From: Actinomycetes bacterium
GTDB lineage: Bacteria > Actinomycetota > Acidimicrobiia > Acidimicrobiales > Acidimicrobiaceae
Assembly: GCA_021846265.1 (NCBI GenBank)
Contig: JAJZCF010000005.1
Span: 1-44,747 of the forward strand
Direction of reading: 5' to 3'
Length of the DNA: 44,747 nt
The notes below the pieces were generated by a model. It was not told the DNA's origin, did no database searches, and saw only the letters and a list, made by a program, of their open reading frames with translations. Positions 8,711 to 17,272 of the stretch are shown here, piece after piece; the stretch's first letter is position 1; each line of letters starts with the position of its first letter. The position numbers and the translations under genes were made by a program.

Positions 8711-9997
8711 TTATGTCCTCTCAAATATTTCGAGATCCCTTAGCATCTGAGAAAGCACGACCTTTGCCGTTCTGAAGTCGGCGCTCGGATCGACAGTATC
8801 TGCAAGCTCCCGGAATGCAACGGCTAGATCAAAAAACGCAGCTACACTGCCAGCCAGGCTCATGTCCAGTCCCATCGGAACGGCACCAATGGCGCTTTCC
8901 AATTGTCTGTCAAAGGACGCAACGATATCCCCTGAAGAAATCTTCGACGCGTGAAAAGCCTCGGTAGATTCGAGCATTTCAAGTAACTTCTCGGTTGACA
9001 AGCGCAACTTCTCGGCGTATTCGTTGTCCCAAACAACTACACCGTAATGAATCATCTTTCTTGAGCTATCGCTGCTAGCTAGCCTTGATTCACTAATAGC
9101 GAGATGGTGGTTAAAGATATTCTCGGCAAGTCGGTCGCCTTTAGCTATGAAATCTCGACCGTTTGAGATAGCCAAGGACAGCTGAGCGTACTCTCGCAAA
9201 AGGATTTCGACTTCACTAAAATCCTTCGTCAAGGCATATAGATAACAAGCGGCCTCCCAGGCGACACCCCTAAAACTGAAGGATTCCACTTCGCCTGGCA
9301 GCGCAACTAGCGAGCTAAGCATTATCGAGGAGAGCAGTAATCCATTGCTCATCCAAAATTCTAAAGACGACAAATCGGGTCGAATCTGCTCGGAAAGAGT
9401 ACTATAGGGGGATCTTTCGGTAGCTCTTTCTAGCTTTGTCTTCTTGCTTCCAACGCCCCCAGCAGACTCAAAGCAACCGGCTATCAAAGCGGCGGTATCG
9501 TCGAAATCCCTCTGGTGGACTTCGATTTCGACCTCGCTATAAAAAGATCCATCTAGAAATTCGACTTCATCCACGTCTATTTCGATCGGCAACTTGACGC
9601 CATTGCTGGCGACTTTAAAACTGGTTCTATCGGTTTTCAAGCTCACGGTAGGAATGATGGAATCCTCCAGGTTCAAGCGCTGCAGCGCTTTACGTATGGG
9701 GCCAGGTATTTCATCACGATCCCCCTCTACCTCAATTTCCTCCCTTTGTGTTGCACCCGCAGAGTTGAAGTTTCTTGGTATTTTCATCGTCCACACCCCG
9801 AGAGTGGGCTCGCCGTTCACTGTCCGAAACCGCAGTCCGATACCCAGACGACCCAAGTCAAGATTTTTGGAATCGAAGTAGAGAGAAAGCTGCTCCCTCC
9901 TTACCTCGTCTACCTTGGACAGGCCGACACCTATGTCGACTTGCAAAGGATCTTTGATGCTAGATGAATCAATCTTGTATTCTCGTTCGATGGCCAC
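8711..9997 (-). CDS. CYTH domain protein with divergent CHAD-like helical domain
   Basis: About 428 residues. The N-terminal 190 residues are a CYTH (triphosphate tunnel) domain: EREYK at 4-8 is the signature ExExK, and LRFRT, MKIPR and alternating charged beta strands follow. Such domains bind or hydrolyse triphosphate or polyphosphate. The C-terminal 220 residues are all-helical, in the place where a CHAD domain normally follows CYTH, but the expected basic HxxRVxxRRLR motif is not visible (a GEVESFSFRG stretch stands there). An earlier in-frame start exists at 10066 inside ppk1. The GTG at 9997 is chosen because it puts ExExK at the N-terminus, follows GGGGAGG at normal spacing, and begins 2 bases after the ppk1 stop. 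Confidence 0.85.
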   Translation of the reverse strand: MAIEREYKIDSSSIKDPLQVDIGVGLSKVDEVRREQLSLYFDSKNLDLGRLGIGLRFRTVNGEPTLGVWTMKIPRNFNSAGATQREEIEVEGDRDEIPGPIRKALQRLNLEDSIIPTVSLKTDRTSFKVASNGVKLPIEIDVDEVEFLDGSFYSEVEIEVHQRDFDDTAALIAGCFESAGGVGSKKTKLERATERSPYSTLSEQIRPDLSSLEFWMSNGLLLSSIMLSSLVALPGEVESFSFRGVAWEAACYLYALTKDFSEVEILLREYAQLSLAISNGRDFIAKGDRLAENIFNHHLAISESRLASSDSSRKMIHYGVVVWDNEYAEKLRLSTEKLLEMLESTEAFHASKISSGDIVASFDRQLESAIGAVPMGLDMSLAGSVAAFFDLAVAFRELADTVDPSADFRTAKVVLSQMLRDLEIFERT

Positions 9998-9999
9998 GC

Positions 10000-12087
10000 C
10001 TAAGCCCTCCCCATCAAGGTCCTTGACCTTTCGACCGCCAGCTCTGACAACTGCACCTGAGCGCACTTTCCATCCTTCTGCACGAGCCGCTCCCAGTGGC
10101 CATCAGCTTCAGCCTGCCAAGTCTGGACGTCGTCAGACCAATCGAGGGTCAGTATTTCGACAATTCGTGCCTCAATCACCGGATCTACGACTGGCACTAA
10201 AAGCTCCACCCTCCGATCGAGGTTGCGCTGCATGAGATCAGCAGAGCCGAAAAAGAGCTGGCGCTTAGAACCGCCGGCGCCTCCGAAGCAAAACACTCGG
10301 GAGTGCTCCAAAAACTGTCCCACTATTGATCGAACCGTTATGTTCTCACTTAATCCAGGAACCCTAGGCTTCAAGGCGCATACTCCCCGAACTAACAAGT
10401 CGACCCGTACGCCTGCCATGGAAGCTGCGTAAAGCTCATCGATAATGTCCGGATCAACTAGGCCATTTACCTTGAGCAAGATTCTCCCTTGTTCGCCAAG
10501 GTCGACCTGTGCACGGATAAGCTCGACAATCCGGCTGCGCAATTCACTCGGAGCAAGAATCAATCTTTCGTAGGATTGGCGCTTGGAATAACCCGTTAGG
10601 TAGTTGAAGACCTCATTCAGATCTGCGCAGAGCTTTTGGTCACCGCTGAGCATGCCAATATCTTCGTATGTCCTTGCAGTCTTTGCGTTATAGTTTCCCG
10701 TGCCGATGTGGCAATACCTTCTTAACCCCTCCGGCTCTCGTCGCACCACTAAAATAGCCTTCATATGAGTCTTAAGCCCCACTAGCCCATAGACCACGTG
10801 CACGCCGGCCTGTTCGAGCTTCTTTGCCCAACCGATATTTGCTTGCTCGTCAAAACGGGCCTTGAGTTCCACCAGAACTGCAACCTGTTTATTATCTTCG
10901 GCGGCTTTAATCAATGATCCAATAATCGCCGAATCTCCAGAGGTACGATAAAGCGTCTGCTTAATGGCCAAGACTTCAGGATCCCTGGCCGCCTCTTCGA
11001 CGAACATCTCGACAGTCCCAGTGAATGTCTCGTAAGGGTGGTGTAAGAGAATATCGTGTTCTTTAATTGCCGCGAAGATGTCTGGACGAGGTAGACCTTC
11101 GGACATGAGGGCGAACGGAGTAACTAGCGGCGCTCTCATCTGTTTTAAATCTGGCCGGTCGCAATCATAGATCGTCCACAACCCGGAGAAGTCCAGTAGA
11201 GACGCCGTCCTATACACGTCGTCTTCATGGATCTCCAATTCCCTTACTAGCAGGTCGACAACGTCATCACTGGCGTCCTCAGTGATCTCTAACCTGACAG
11301 CCCGACCAAAGCGCCGTCGCCTCAGCTCGAGTTCGACCAGGGAAAGCAGGTCATCTGCTTCCTCTTCCTCCAACGTCAAGTCTGCATTTCGGGATACTCG
11401 AAAGACATAACTTTCCCCTATGTCCATCTCGGGGAAAAGCGACGGTAGATGCGAAGCTATGAGATCTTCGAGGGGAATGAATTCACCCTCTTTAACTTCT
11501 ATCAATCTTGGTAAAAGAGGGGGGATCTTGATCCGGGCAATGTGGTTTCCTTCGGAGTCAGGATCCCGCACCACAACCGCAAGGTTTAAAGAGAGGTTGG
11601 AGATGTAAGGAAAGGGGTGTGAAGGGTCCACTGCTAATGGGGTCAGAACTGGAAAAACATCATTTAGAAAAACGCTGGACATCACCTGCCTCTCCTCGGC
11701 GCTAAGTTGACTCCATGAGACAAGGTGCAGGTCAACCTTCGGCAAATCCACCCGGAGGAGCTGATCATAGATACGGTCAGCCCGCTCAAGTATTTCAACT
11801 AGCAGCTTGCGTATCGCCTTAAGCTGCTCTCGAGGTGTAAGACCATCGGTAGACAGCACTCCTAGGTTCGCCGCCAACTGGTCTTTAAGGCCGGCGACCC
11901 TGACTTGGAAAAACTCGTCGAGCCCATTCCCGAAAATCGCCAGAAACTTGATCCGCTCTAGAAGGGGCAACCTTGAATCGTCGGCCAGGTCGAGCACCCT
12001 CTCGCCAAAACTTAGCCACGAAAGTTCGCGATTATAAAACCTTGCTGTGCCGAAAGATCCTATCTGGGCTCTGTCTATTGAACTCAT
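10000..12087 (-). CDS. ppk1: Polyphosphate kinase 1
   Basis: About 695 residues, the usual Ppk1 length. It makes long-chain polyphosphate from ATP. Visible landmarks are the N-domain ELSWLSFGERVL and DEFFQVR, the core KQTLYRTSGDS, the autophosphorylated histidine in HIGTGNYN (residue 460 counted from the chosen start), and the second HKD histidine in EHSRVFCFGG. Near-complete conservation suggests an active enzyme. The frame opens at 12159, but ATG at 12087 is preferred: MSSIDR precedes the conserved RFYNRELSW by a normal distance. A TAGGTT -10-like box lies 7 bases upstream, suggesting a leaderless transcript. It heads the operon ppk1-CYTH/CHAD-ppx and diverges from the FtsW-like gene. Confidence 0.95.
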   Translation of the reverse strand: MSSIDRAQIGSFGTARFYNRELSWLSFGERVLDLADDSRLPLLERIKFLAIFGNGLDEFFQVRVAGLKDQLAANLGVLSTDGLTPREQLKAIRKLLVEILERADRIYDQLLRVDLPKVDLHLVSWSQLSAEERQVMSSVFLNDVFPVLTPLAVDPSHPFPYISNLSLNLAVVVRDPDSEGNHIARIKIPPLLPRLIEVKEGEFIPLEDLIASHLPSLFPEMDIGESYVFRVSRNADLTLEEEEADDLLSLVELELRRRRFGRAVRLEITEDASDDVVDLLVRELEIHEDDVYRTASLLDFSGLWTIYDCDRPDLKQMRAPLVTPFALMSEGLPRPDIFAAIKEHDILLHHPYETFTGTVEMFVEEAARDPEVLAIKQTLYRTSGDSAIIGSLIKAAEDNKQVAVLVELKARFDEQANIGWAKKLEQAGVHVVYGLVGLKTHMKAILVVRREPEGLRRYCHIGTGNYNAKTARTYEDIGMLSGDQKLCADLNEVFNYLTGYSKRQSYERLILAPSELRSRIVELIRAQVDLGEQGRILLKVNGLVDPDIIDELYAASMAGVRVDLLVRGVCALKPRVPGLSENITVRSIVGQFLEHSRVFCFGGAGGSKRQLFFGSADLMQRNLDRRVELLVPVVDPVIEARIVEILTLDWSDDVQTWQAEADGHWERLVQKDGKCAQVQLSELAVERSRTLMGRA

Positions 12088-12109
12088 AGATAGTAACCTA
12101 CCTAGGTAG
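12088..12109. promoter_or_regulatory. Short divergent promoter gap with 12-base palindrome
   Basis: Between ppk1 (ATG 12087, minus) and the FtsW-like gene (GTG 12109, plus) lies the perfect palindrome CTACCTAGGTAG at 12098-12109. On the minus strand TAGGTT (12100-12095) fits a -10 box and is 7 bases from the ppk1 ATG. A repressor at the palindrome would block both directions. This is inference; no regulator is identified. Confidence 0.4.
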
Positions 12110-13506
12110 TGCAGAGCATCAGAGCAAATCAACGACACAAAGCGCCAAAGAGTTGGCAATTTCAGTTCAAAGACAATGTCTTCGTTCCAACTTTAAAGAA
12201 CAGGAGGCGCCGTAGTGAACTGGGCATGATCATTCTAGCTGACCTTATTGCGGCGCTTGTTTGGCTGCTAGCCAAGGTAGGCCTCAACTCGGCGATGCCT
12301 ACTCACGTTCCGCTGAGCGCCATTTGGCTCTTAGTCCTCCCACTCCTATGCCACCTAGCACTGCACGTGTTTGCACCTAACGCCGACCCTACTGCACTTC
12401 CGATCGTGAGTTTCTTGAACGCATTCGGATACGTACTCATCCAGCGCCTTGATCCTGCAGAGGCGACTTTACAGTCGCTTTGGAGCGCCGTCGGCGTTTT
12501 CGGATTTGTTCTCACGCTCGTTTTCATACCTAGAATTGAGCTTCTCGACAAATATCGATACCTGCTCATGCTCGGTGGTGTCGCACTTTTACTTATGCCA
12601 CTTGCTCCGGTCATTGGCGAGAACATCAACGGCGCTAGACTCTGGATTCACCTTGGGCAATTGAGCTTCCAACCCGTCGAAGCCGCCAAGATCATGCTTG
12701 CTATTTTTTTTGCATCGTACATGACTGAAAAGCGCGAGCTTCTGAGCAACTTTTCGCCATTTCATATCAAAAAAGCATCTGGTGCTTTGCGCGCAGGTGG
12801 ACCGATACTGGTTGCTTGGGCGATCTCCCTTCTGATTATGACGGCTGAGAGAGACGTGGGCTTCTCACTCTTGATTTTCTTGGTCTTTATATTTGCTCTT
12901 TGGATCGCTACCTCGAATGGCTGGTATTTGATCTTTGGCGGAGTTCTATTTAGCGTGGGAGCGTTCGTCGCTTCAAAGCTATTTTCCCAGGTGAGTGAGC
13001 GGATTACGATCTGGTTAGATCCCTGGAAGTATTCGTTGACCATTGGCTATCAATTAGTGCAAGCACAGTACGCTTTTGGCTCGGGAGGAATCTCTGGGAC
13101 TGGTCTCGGTCGCGGTCACCCGGGACTAATACCCGTGGTCACTTCCGATTTTATTTTTGCGGCCATAGGCGAAGAAATGGGTCTTTTGGGTACTACTGCA
13201 GTTCTGTTTCTCTTCATCCTTCTGGTCGGGTTCGGCTTGAAGGCGGCCCGACGAGCAGATACGCAGTTCGCTATGTTATGTGCCGCAGCACTTGCGCTCA
13301 CGCTTGGTCTGCAAGCTTTTTTCATAATGGCAGGTGTCACCAGATTGCTACCATTGACCGGCGTCACACTCCCCTTCGTCGCATACGGCGGCTCTAGTTT
13401 GGTCGCGAACTACGTTCTCATCGCTCTGCTTCTCCGCATCTCCGATCAGTCAAATAGGCGATCATCGCCGCACCTTGCGCCGCGAACAAGGCTCAAGACC
13501 AACTAG
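12109..13506 (+). CDS. SEDS-family FtsW/RodA-type peptidoglycan glycosyltransferase
   Basis: 465 residues with about twelve membrane segments. It belongs to the SEDS family, which polymerises lipid II into glycan strands together with a class B PBP. Diagnostic stretches are GARLWIHLGQLSFQPVE (substrate-site region), GSGGISGTGLGRGHPG and TDFIFAAIGEEMG, and near the end LPLTGVTLPFVAYGGSS. The N-terminal basic patch followed by RRRRSELG is typical of the actinobacterial group that accompanies PbpA. There is no PBP gene next to it here. GTG at 12109 is the only in-frame start before the first helix. Its last codon overlaps the convergent DUF151 gene by 4 bases. Confidence 0.9.
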   Translation: MQSIRANQRHKAPKSWQFQFKDNVFVPTLKNRRRRSELGMIILADLIAALVWLLAKVGLNSAMPTHVPLSAIWLLVLPLLCHLALHVFAPNADPTALPIVSFLNAFGYVLIQRLDPAEATLQSLWSAVGVFGFVLTLVFIPRIELLDKYRYLLMLGGVALLLMPLAPVIGENINGARLWIHLGQLSFQPVEAAKIMLAIFFASYMTEKRELLSNFSPFHIKKASGALRAGGPILVAWAISLLIMTAERDVGFSLLIFLVFIFALWIATSNGWYLIFGGVLFSVGAFVASKLFSQVSERITIWLDPWKYSLTIGYQLVQAQYAFGSGGISGTGLGRGHPGLIPVVTSDFIFAAIGEEMGLLGTTAVLFLFILLVGFGLKAARRADTQFAMLCAAALALTLGLQAFFIMAGVTRLLPLTGVTLPFVAYGGSSLVANYVLIALLLRISDQSNRRSSPHLAPRTRLKTN

Positions 13507-14138
13507 GGAAGTAGTAGCCGATCGATGAGTATTGCGGCCTTCGGACTTTGAGATAAGGCTAGGAGCACTGCGTCAGATGGCCTGGCCGGAAAGCTTTTGA
13601 GCCCCGCGTTCGGCGAGTTCAACGTGACCTCGGCCAAGAAGGTACCTTTCGACCTTCCAACAATAGCTACATACTCGATTACAAGTCCGTACGCCTTCAA
13701 GATTTCACAAGTGAGTGTGTTTGCCAAGGGACGGGGAGGGGTAATTCCCCGCAATACCGACGCTAGCGCTGAGGCTTGTTCCAAGGAGATCGGAATGTCT
13801 ATCCGTTGAGAGTTGTCGTCAGTTAACCGCAGTCGCATCCGGGCATGTGTTTCGGGTAGGGCAACTCCCACGTCTTCGACCTCAGCGGGTCTAAGCCTTT
13901 CGATCTTTGACACCGAATCTAGCTCAACTTCATGAAAAGGCACGTTTAGGAGGGCTTCGTTAAAGTTCGGAACCGGCTCTTTCTCTTCCTTGGACAATTC
14001 AGCCAGCCGATCGGGTTCTCCTTCCCATTCAGCTTCGCCATGACCAGTATCGGTTGATCCCCCAACGATGCCAGCAGTGCTAGGCTCGCCGACAGACTCA
14101 TCGCCGACCGCCTTATAAGCATCAGTATCGCTCGGCAC
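13503..14138 (-). CDS. Bifunctional nuclease domain (DUF151/BFN) protein
   Basis: 211 residues. The C-terminal 145 residues match the BFN/DUF151 fold: a beta-rich start, a helix with SLEQASALASVLRGI, the conserved PPRPLANTL (about 131-139), and the end motif ARPSDAVLLALSQ (about 186-198). Plant BFN proteins have RNase/DNase activity; bacterial members are functionally obscure. The first 60 residues are acidic, Gly/Glu-rich and probably disordered. The IG-containing turn usual before the main helix is changed here. GTG at 14138 has a GAGGAG ribosome-binding site and overlaps the end of rodA by 17 bases, so it is translated from the rodA transcript. Confidence 0.8.
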   Translation of the reverse strand: MPSDTDAYKAVGDESVGEPSTAGIVGGSTDTGHGEAEWEGEPDRLAELSKEEKEPVPNFNEALLNVPFHEVELDSVSKIERLRPAEVEDVGVALPETHARMRLRLTDDNSQRIDIPISLEQASALASVLRGITPPRPLANTLTCEILKAYGLVIEYVAIVGRSKGTFLAEVTLNSPNAGLKSFPARPSDAVLLALSQSPKAAILIDRLLLP

Positions 14139-15273
14139 GGCTTCTCCTCATTCCGACATTGAGTACGAAACCCATGCAAATTGAAAAGGCAACCGTAGCC
14201 GATCCTCCATAGCTCATGAACGGAAGAGGTATGCCGGTAATGGGCATAATGCCCATCGTCATGCCTGCATTTTGAAACACCGAATATACGACCAAAGCAA
14301 AGATGCCCCCACAAAGCATTCTTCCCAGCAGGTCGCGAGCTGATTTCATCGCTGACCAGATTCTAAAAGATAAAAACCCGTAGGCAAGAAGTAGGCCGCC
14401 AGCGCCAATAAAGCCAAGTTGCTCACCGACTGCAGTAAAGATAAAGTCCGTCTGTTGCTCGGGCACATAAGCGAGGTTAGTTTGCGGGCCGTTGAATAAA
14501 CCCTTGCCAAACAAAGAGCCAGACCCGATGGCTATCTTCGACTCAGTCAAGTTGTAGCCGGTGGTAAGTGCATTTTTGTTTGGGTTCAAAAACGCAGTCA
14601 GCCGAAGGACCTGGTAGTGCTTTAGTATCCCAAAATGAACTACTAAAAAGATCGCTATCGTTCCGCAAAGTCCGAGTAGCAGCAGATAACGCAGGGGTAC
14701 ACCAGCTATCACTAGCATCCCGGCCAGCACTATACCCATGATTAAGGCGGTGCCAATGTCTGGCTGCTTGATGACCAATCCCATCGGAACGAGCGCCATA
14801 ACCAAGACAAGTATTAAGCTTTTCAAGCTGCTTTCGCCCTGGTGAGTCTCGTAGAAGTAAGCCACTGCCATAATCATCCCGAGTGCCGCAAACTCGGAAG
14901 GCTGGAGTTGAAAAGGTCCTAACTGGTACCATCTTTGGGATCCAAGCGCACTTTTGCCAATCCCGGTGAGTACTCCCAGCAATGCAATAAAAACACCACC
15001 GTAAGCTATGTAGGACAGGTTGGCTAGCTTGGAGTAGTCGATAAGCGAGACCACAATCATGACCACGAGGCCAATCGCTACAAATATCGCCTGTCTCTGC
15101 AAGTAATACTGTGGACTTAGCCCAGCGATCGCTAGCTTGTCCTTCGTAGCCGAATAAACCATGACTATCCCCAAAGTGGCGATGCCAAGCACAACGATGA
15201 CCAGAGAGTAGTCAAACCTCAGTATCGTCTCCTTGAACGCCTTGACTCTGGGGTCTTGCATTGTGAATGTCAA
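14122..15273 (-). CDS. rodA: Rod shape-determining SEDS protein RodA
   Basis: 383 residues with about ten membrane segments. It is a SEDS glycosyltransferase of the RodA type, acting with PBP2 in side-wall peptidoglycan synthesis. Key stretches are GSQRWYQLGPFQLQPSEF (the usual RodA wording), TGYNLTESKIAIGSG, GPQTNLAYVPEQQTDFIFTA and the end GIPLPFMSYGGSA. The frame starts with TTG at 15273, eight bases after GAGGTG; an ATG four codons later (15261) is the alternative. It is followed by the overlapping DUF151 gene. The usual partners mreBCD and mrdA are not in this window, so this is a detached piece of the elongasome set. Confidence 0.9.
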   Translation of the reverse strand: MTFTMQDPRVKAFKETILRFDYSLVIVVLGIATLGIVMVYSATKDKLAIAGLSPQYYLQRQAIFVAIGLVVMIVVSLIDYSKLANLSYIAYGGVFIALLGVLTGIGKSALGSQRWYQLGPFQLQPSEFAALGMIMAVAYFYETHQGESSLKSLILVLVMALVPMGLVIKQPDIGTALIMGIVLAGMLVIAGVPLRYLLLLGLCGTIAIFLVVHFGILKHYQVLRLTAFLNPNKNALTTGYNLTESKIAIGSGSLFGKGLFNGPQTNLAYVPEQQTDFIFTAVGEQLGFIGAGGLLLAYGFLSFRIWSAMKSARDLLGRMLCGGIFALVVYSVFQNAGMTMGIMPITGIPLPFMSYGGSATVAFSICMGFVLNVGMRRSRAERY

Positions 15274-16129
15274 ACTGCGAACACCTCTGTTGTCTCTCTA
15301 GAGAGCGAATCTAAGGGCTTTTATAATCCCTTGGTACAAACTAGAAGCTGCTAAGAGTACTTACACCAGTAAGGATGCTCAGCTGCAAAATCTAGCCTAT
15401 GGAATATTTAGATTCGAGCGACGGACCACACTTCAATCGGCTGCGGGTCGAGCTCGGCGATGTGGACTTTAGCAAATCGACGCTAAATCCCCGTCCGAAA
15501 ATGCGGCCTTCGCGACCAAGAAGCGTCAGGCCTTCAAGTTGAGGTTGCGCTCCTCAGACTCCTTGCCACTCAAGGCGCAGTGACGATCTGCATGGCACTT
15601 CCGATAAAAAAAAGCGAAATTGCAGTTTCAACGTTCTTCGAAACTCGCTAGGTACAGCAAAATTCATAAAAAACGCTACTTATTGCCTACGCCCGGGAGA
15701 AGGTCCGACACAGAAGTTCGATAAACAAATCTCCAAGTGTGCCTGCACTAGCCACTTGACAAAGGAGAAGCACATCGCGCTCCATAGTTCACAAAGGTCT
15801 AAGTTCCAACTAGAGCCAGGGTCCGGTCTCTATTGTCGGCAACCCAGATTAGCGAGCCAACGCTAACGACCTTGTGTCCGTCAGTACCGATTCGTTGCAA
15901 TCGGGCCAGGCGCCTGTTGTGACCTAAGGCGAACCCCCGTCGATGGACGAGACCAGAAGCCCGGTCCGTTGTGATAAAGAGTTCGCATCGTCAAGTTATG
16001 ACAACATTTCCCGCATGCCCTAATAACTTTCCAAGTTAGAACCTAAAAAGCTCTAAGATCAAACTACATTATGAGTGTGCGATGCGGACTGTTTCGGATA
16101 AAACCGCAGGGATTTAGGAGAGTTTCCAG
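15274..16129. other. 850-base intergenic region, no firm gene
   Basis: No recognisable protein or RNA gene. A 47-codon frame (15399-15542, plus strand, ATG) has an Arg/Pro/Ser-rich end and no good ribosome-binding site, so I do not call it. A short inverted repeat, AAGGG...CCCTT, lies near 15314-15332 upstream of rodA. The right 100 bases must contain the pspA promoter, but no unambiguous -35/-10 pair stands out. Confidence 0.35.
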
Positions 16130-17200
16130 ATGAGCCTATTCCGTAGGATGTCTCAGGTGTTTCAACAGAAGGCAAATACCGCCCTCAATAAGGTTGAAAA
16201 TCCAACAGAGGCCCTTGACCTCTCCTATGAAAAGATGTTAGAGAACCTACAGCAAGTGCGTAGGAGCATCGCAGACGTCCTGACTTCGCAAAAGAGGCTT
16301 GAAGCTCAACGAGCTCAACTTCAGGCTCAGTACGACAAACTGCAAGGCCAAGCTAGGCAAGCACTCCAGCAAGGTCAAGAAGATCTAGCGAAAACGGCAC
16401 TGGGGCGAGCGCAAAGCCTTGAAGGCCAAGTCACCGCGCTTGATCCACAAATAGAGCAACTCAAAGGACAAGAGCAAGCCCTTGAGGCTACCGCCCAGAA
16501 GCTGTCTTCAAAACTGGAGCTCTTTCGTTCACAGCGCGAGACTATGAAAGCCCAGTACACTGCTGCGAAAGCTTCAACTCAGGCGATGGAAAATCTTACC
16601 GGCCTATCGGAACACATGACAGACGTCACGCTGATGATGGACCGAGCTCAAGAAAAGATTACTCAGGCTCAGGCGAGATCGGCAGCAGTCGGCGAATTGG
16701 CGGACAGCGGGGTCCTGGATCAAATTGCTATTGGCGGACCCAAAGATGACATAGAGGCAGCCCTGAGGGCGAATTCGGCCGATGGAAATATAAACCTCCA
16801 GTTGGAGCAGATGAAGGCAGAGTTGGGCCTTACCCAACCGTCTGCCTCGGGTGGTCAAGCAACGCTTGAGCAGGGCAAGGTCAACCAGCCGATCGGTGAG
16901 GTGGGGGCAGCATCCCCAGCAGCTACCGACGATAGCCTGGTGGTGCGAATCGCCGGAGTAACTCGTTATAGAGTTCCTTCTTCCATCAAGCCGGCGCTTG
17001 AAGGTCTTGACGTCGCTATGGAGACTGCAATAAACTCCGGCGACGAAGCTAGTTTTTCGAAGTGTGCCGACAGCCTTCAAAAACTACTAGCGAAGTCTGG
17101 AACCGAACTTCAAGAGACCGACCTCACTCCGTCTGACCTAGTGGTTCCGGCACCCGACATGACTATCGCCGAGGCCAAATCGCTCCTCGGCAAAGAGTGA
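16130..17200 (+). CDS. pspA: PspA/IM30 protein fused to a PspAA domain
   Basis: 356 residues. Residues 1-233 are a PspA/IM30 (ESCRT-III-like) protein: an amphipathic membrane-binding helix (MSLFRRMSQVFQQKA), the conserved NPTEALDLSYEKM (24-36), then long Gln/Ala-rich coiled coils to about residue 190. It should bind the inner membrane and protect it under stress. Residues 234-267 are a low-complexity linker. Residues 269-356 match the actinobacterial PspAA domain: VVRIAGVTRYRVP, a GDEASF turn and the hallmark LTPSDLVVPAPD (332-343). PspAA is usually a separate small protein encoded beside PspA, so this is a natural fusion. ATG at 16130 follows TTTAGGAGAG. An ABC exporter follows 72 bases later. 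Confidence 0.9.
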   Translation: MSLFRRMSQVFQQKANTALNKVENPTEALDLSYEKMLENLQQVRRSIADVLTSQKRLEAQRAQLQAQYDKLQGQARQALQQGQEDLAKTALGRAQSLEGQVTALDPQIEQLKGQEQALEATAQKLSSKLELFRSQRETMKAQYTAAKASTQAMENLTGLSEHMTDVTLMMDRAQEKITQAQARSAAVGELADSGVLDQIAIGGPKDDIEAALRANSADGNINLQLEQMKAELGLTQPSASGGQATLEQGKVNQPIGEVGAASPAATDDSLVVRIAGVTRYRVPSSIKPALEGLDVAMETAINSGDEASFSKCADSLQKLLAKSGTELQETDLTPSDLVVPAPDMTIAEAKSLLGKE

Positions 17201-17272
17201 CCTCAGCTCAGGTACTCTTGGTGCGATTAGCTGGTTGAGATAGGTTGTCGCACTCGAGGCGGGTTCAGCTGT

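Noticed and set aside
10000-10066. Longer N-terminus for the CYTH protein, starting inside ppk1
   Set aside because: It would put 23 unconserved residues before the ExExK motif. The GTG at 9997 has a strong ribosome-binding site and the family's normal N-terminus.
15399-15542. 47-codon open frame upstream of pspA
   Set aside because: No ribosome-binding site, and the Arg/Pro/Ser-rich end looks like random translation.
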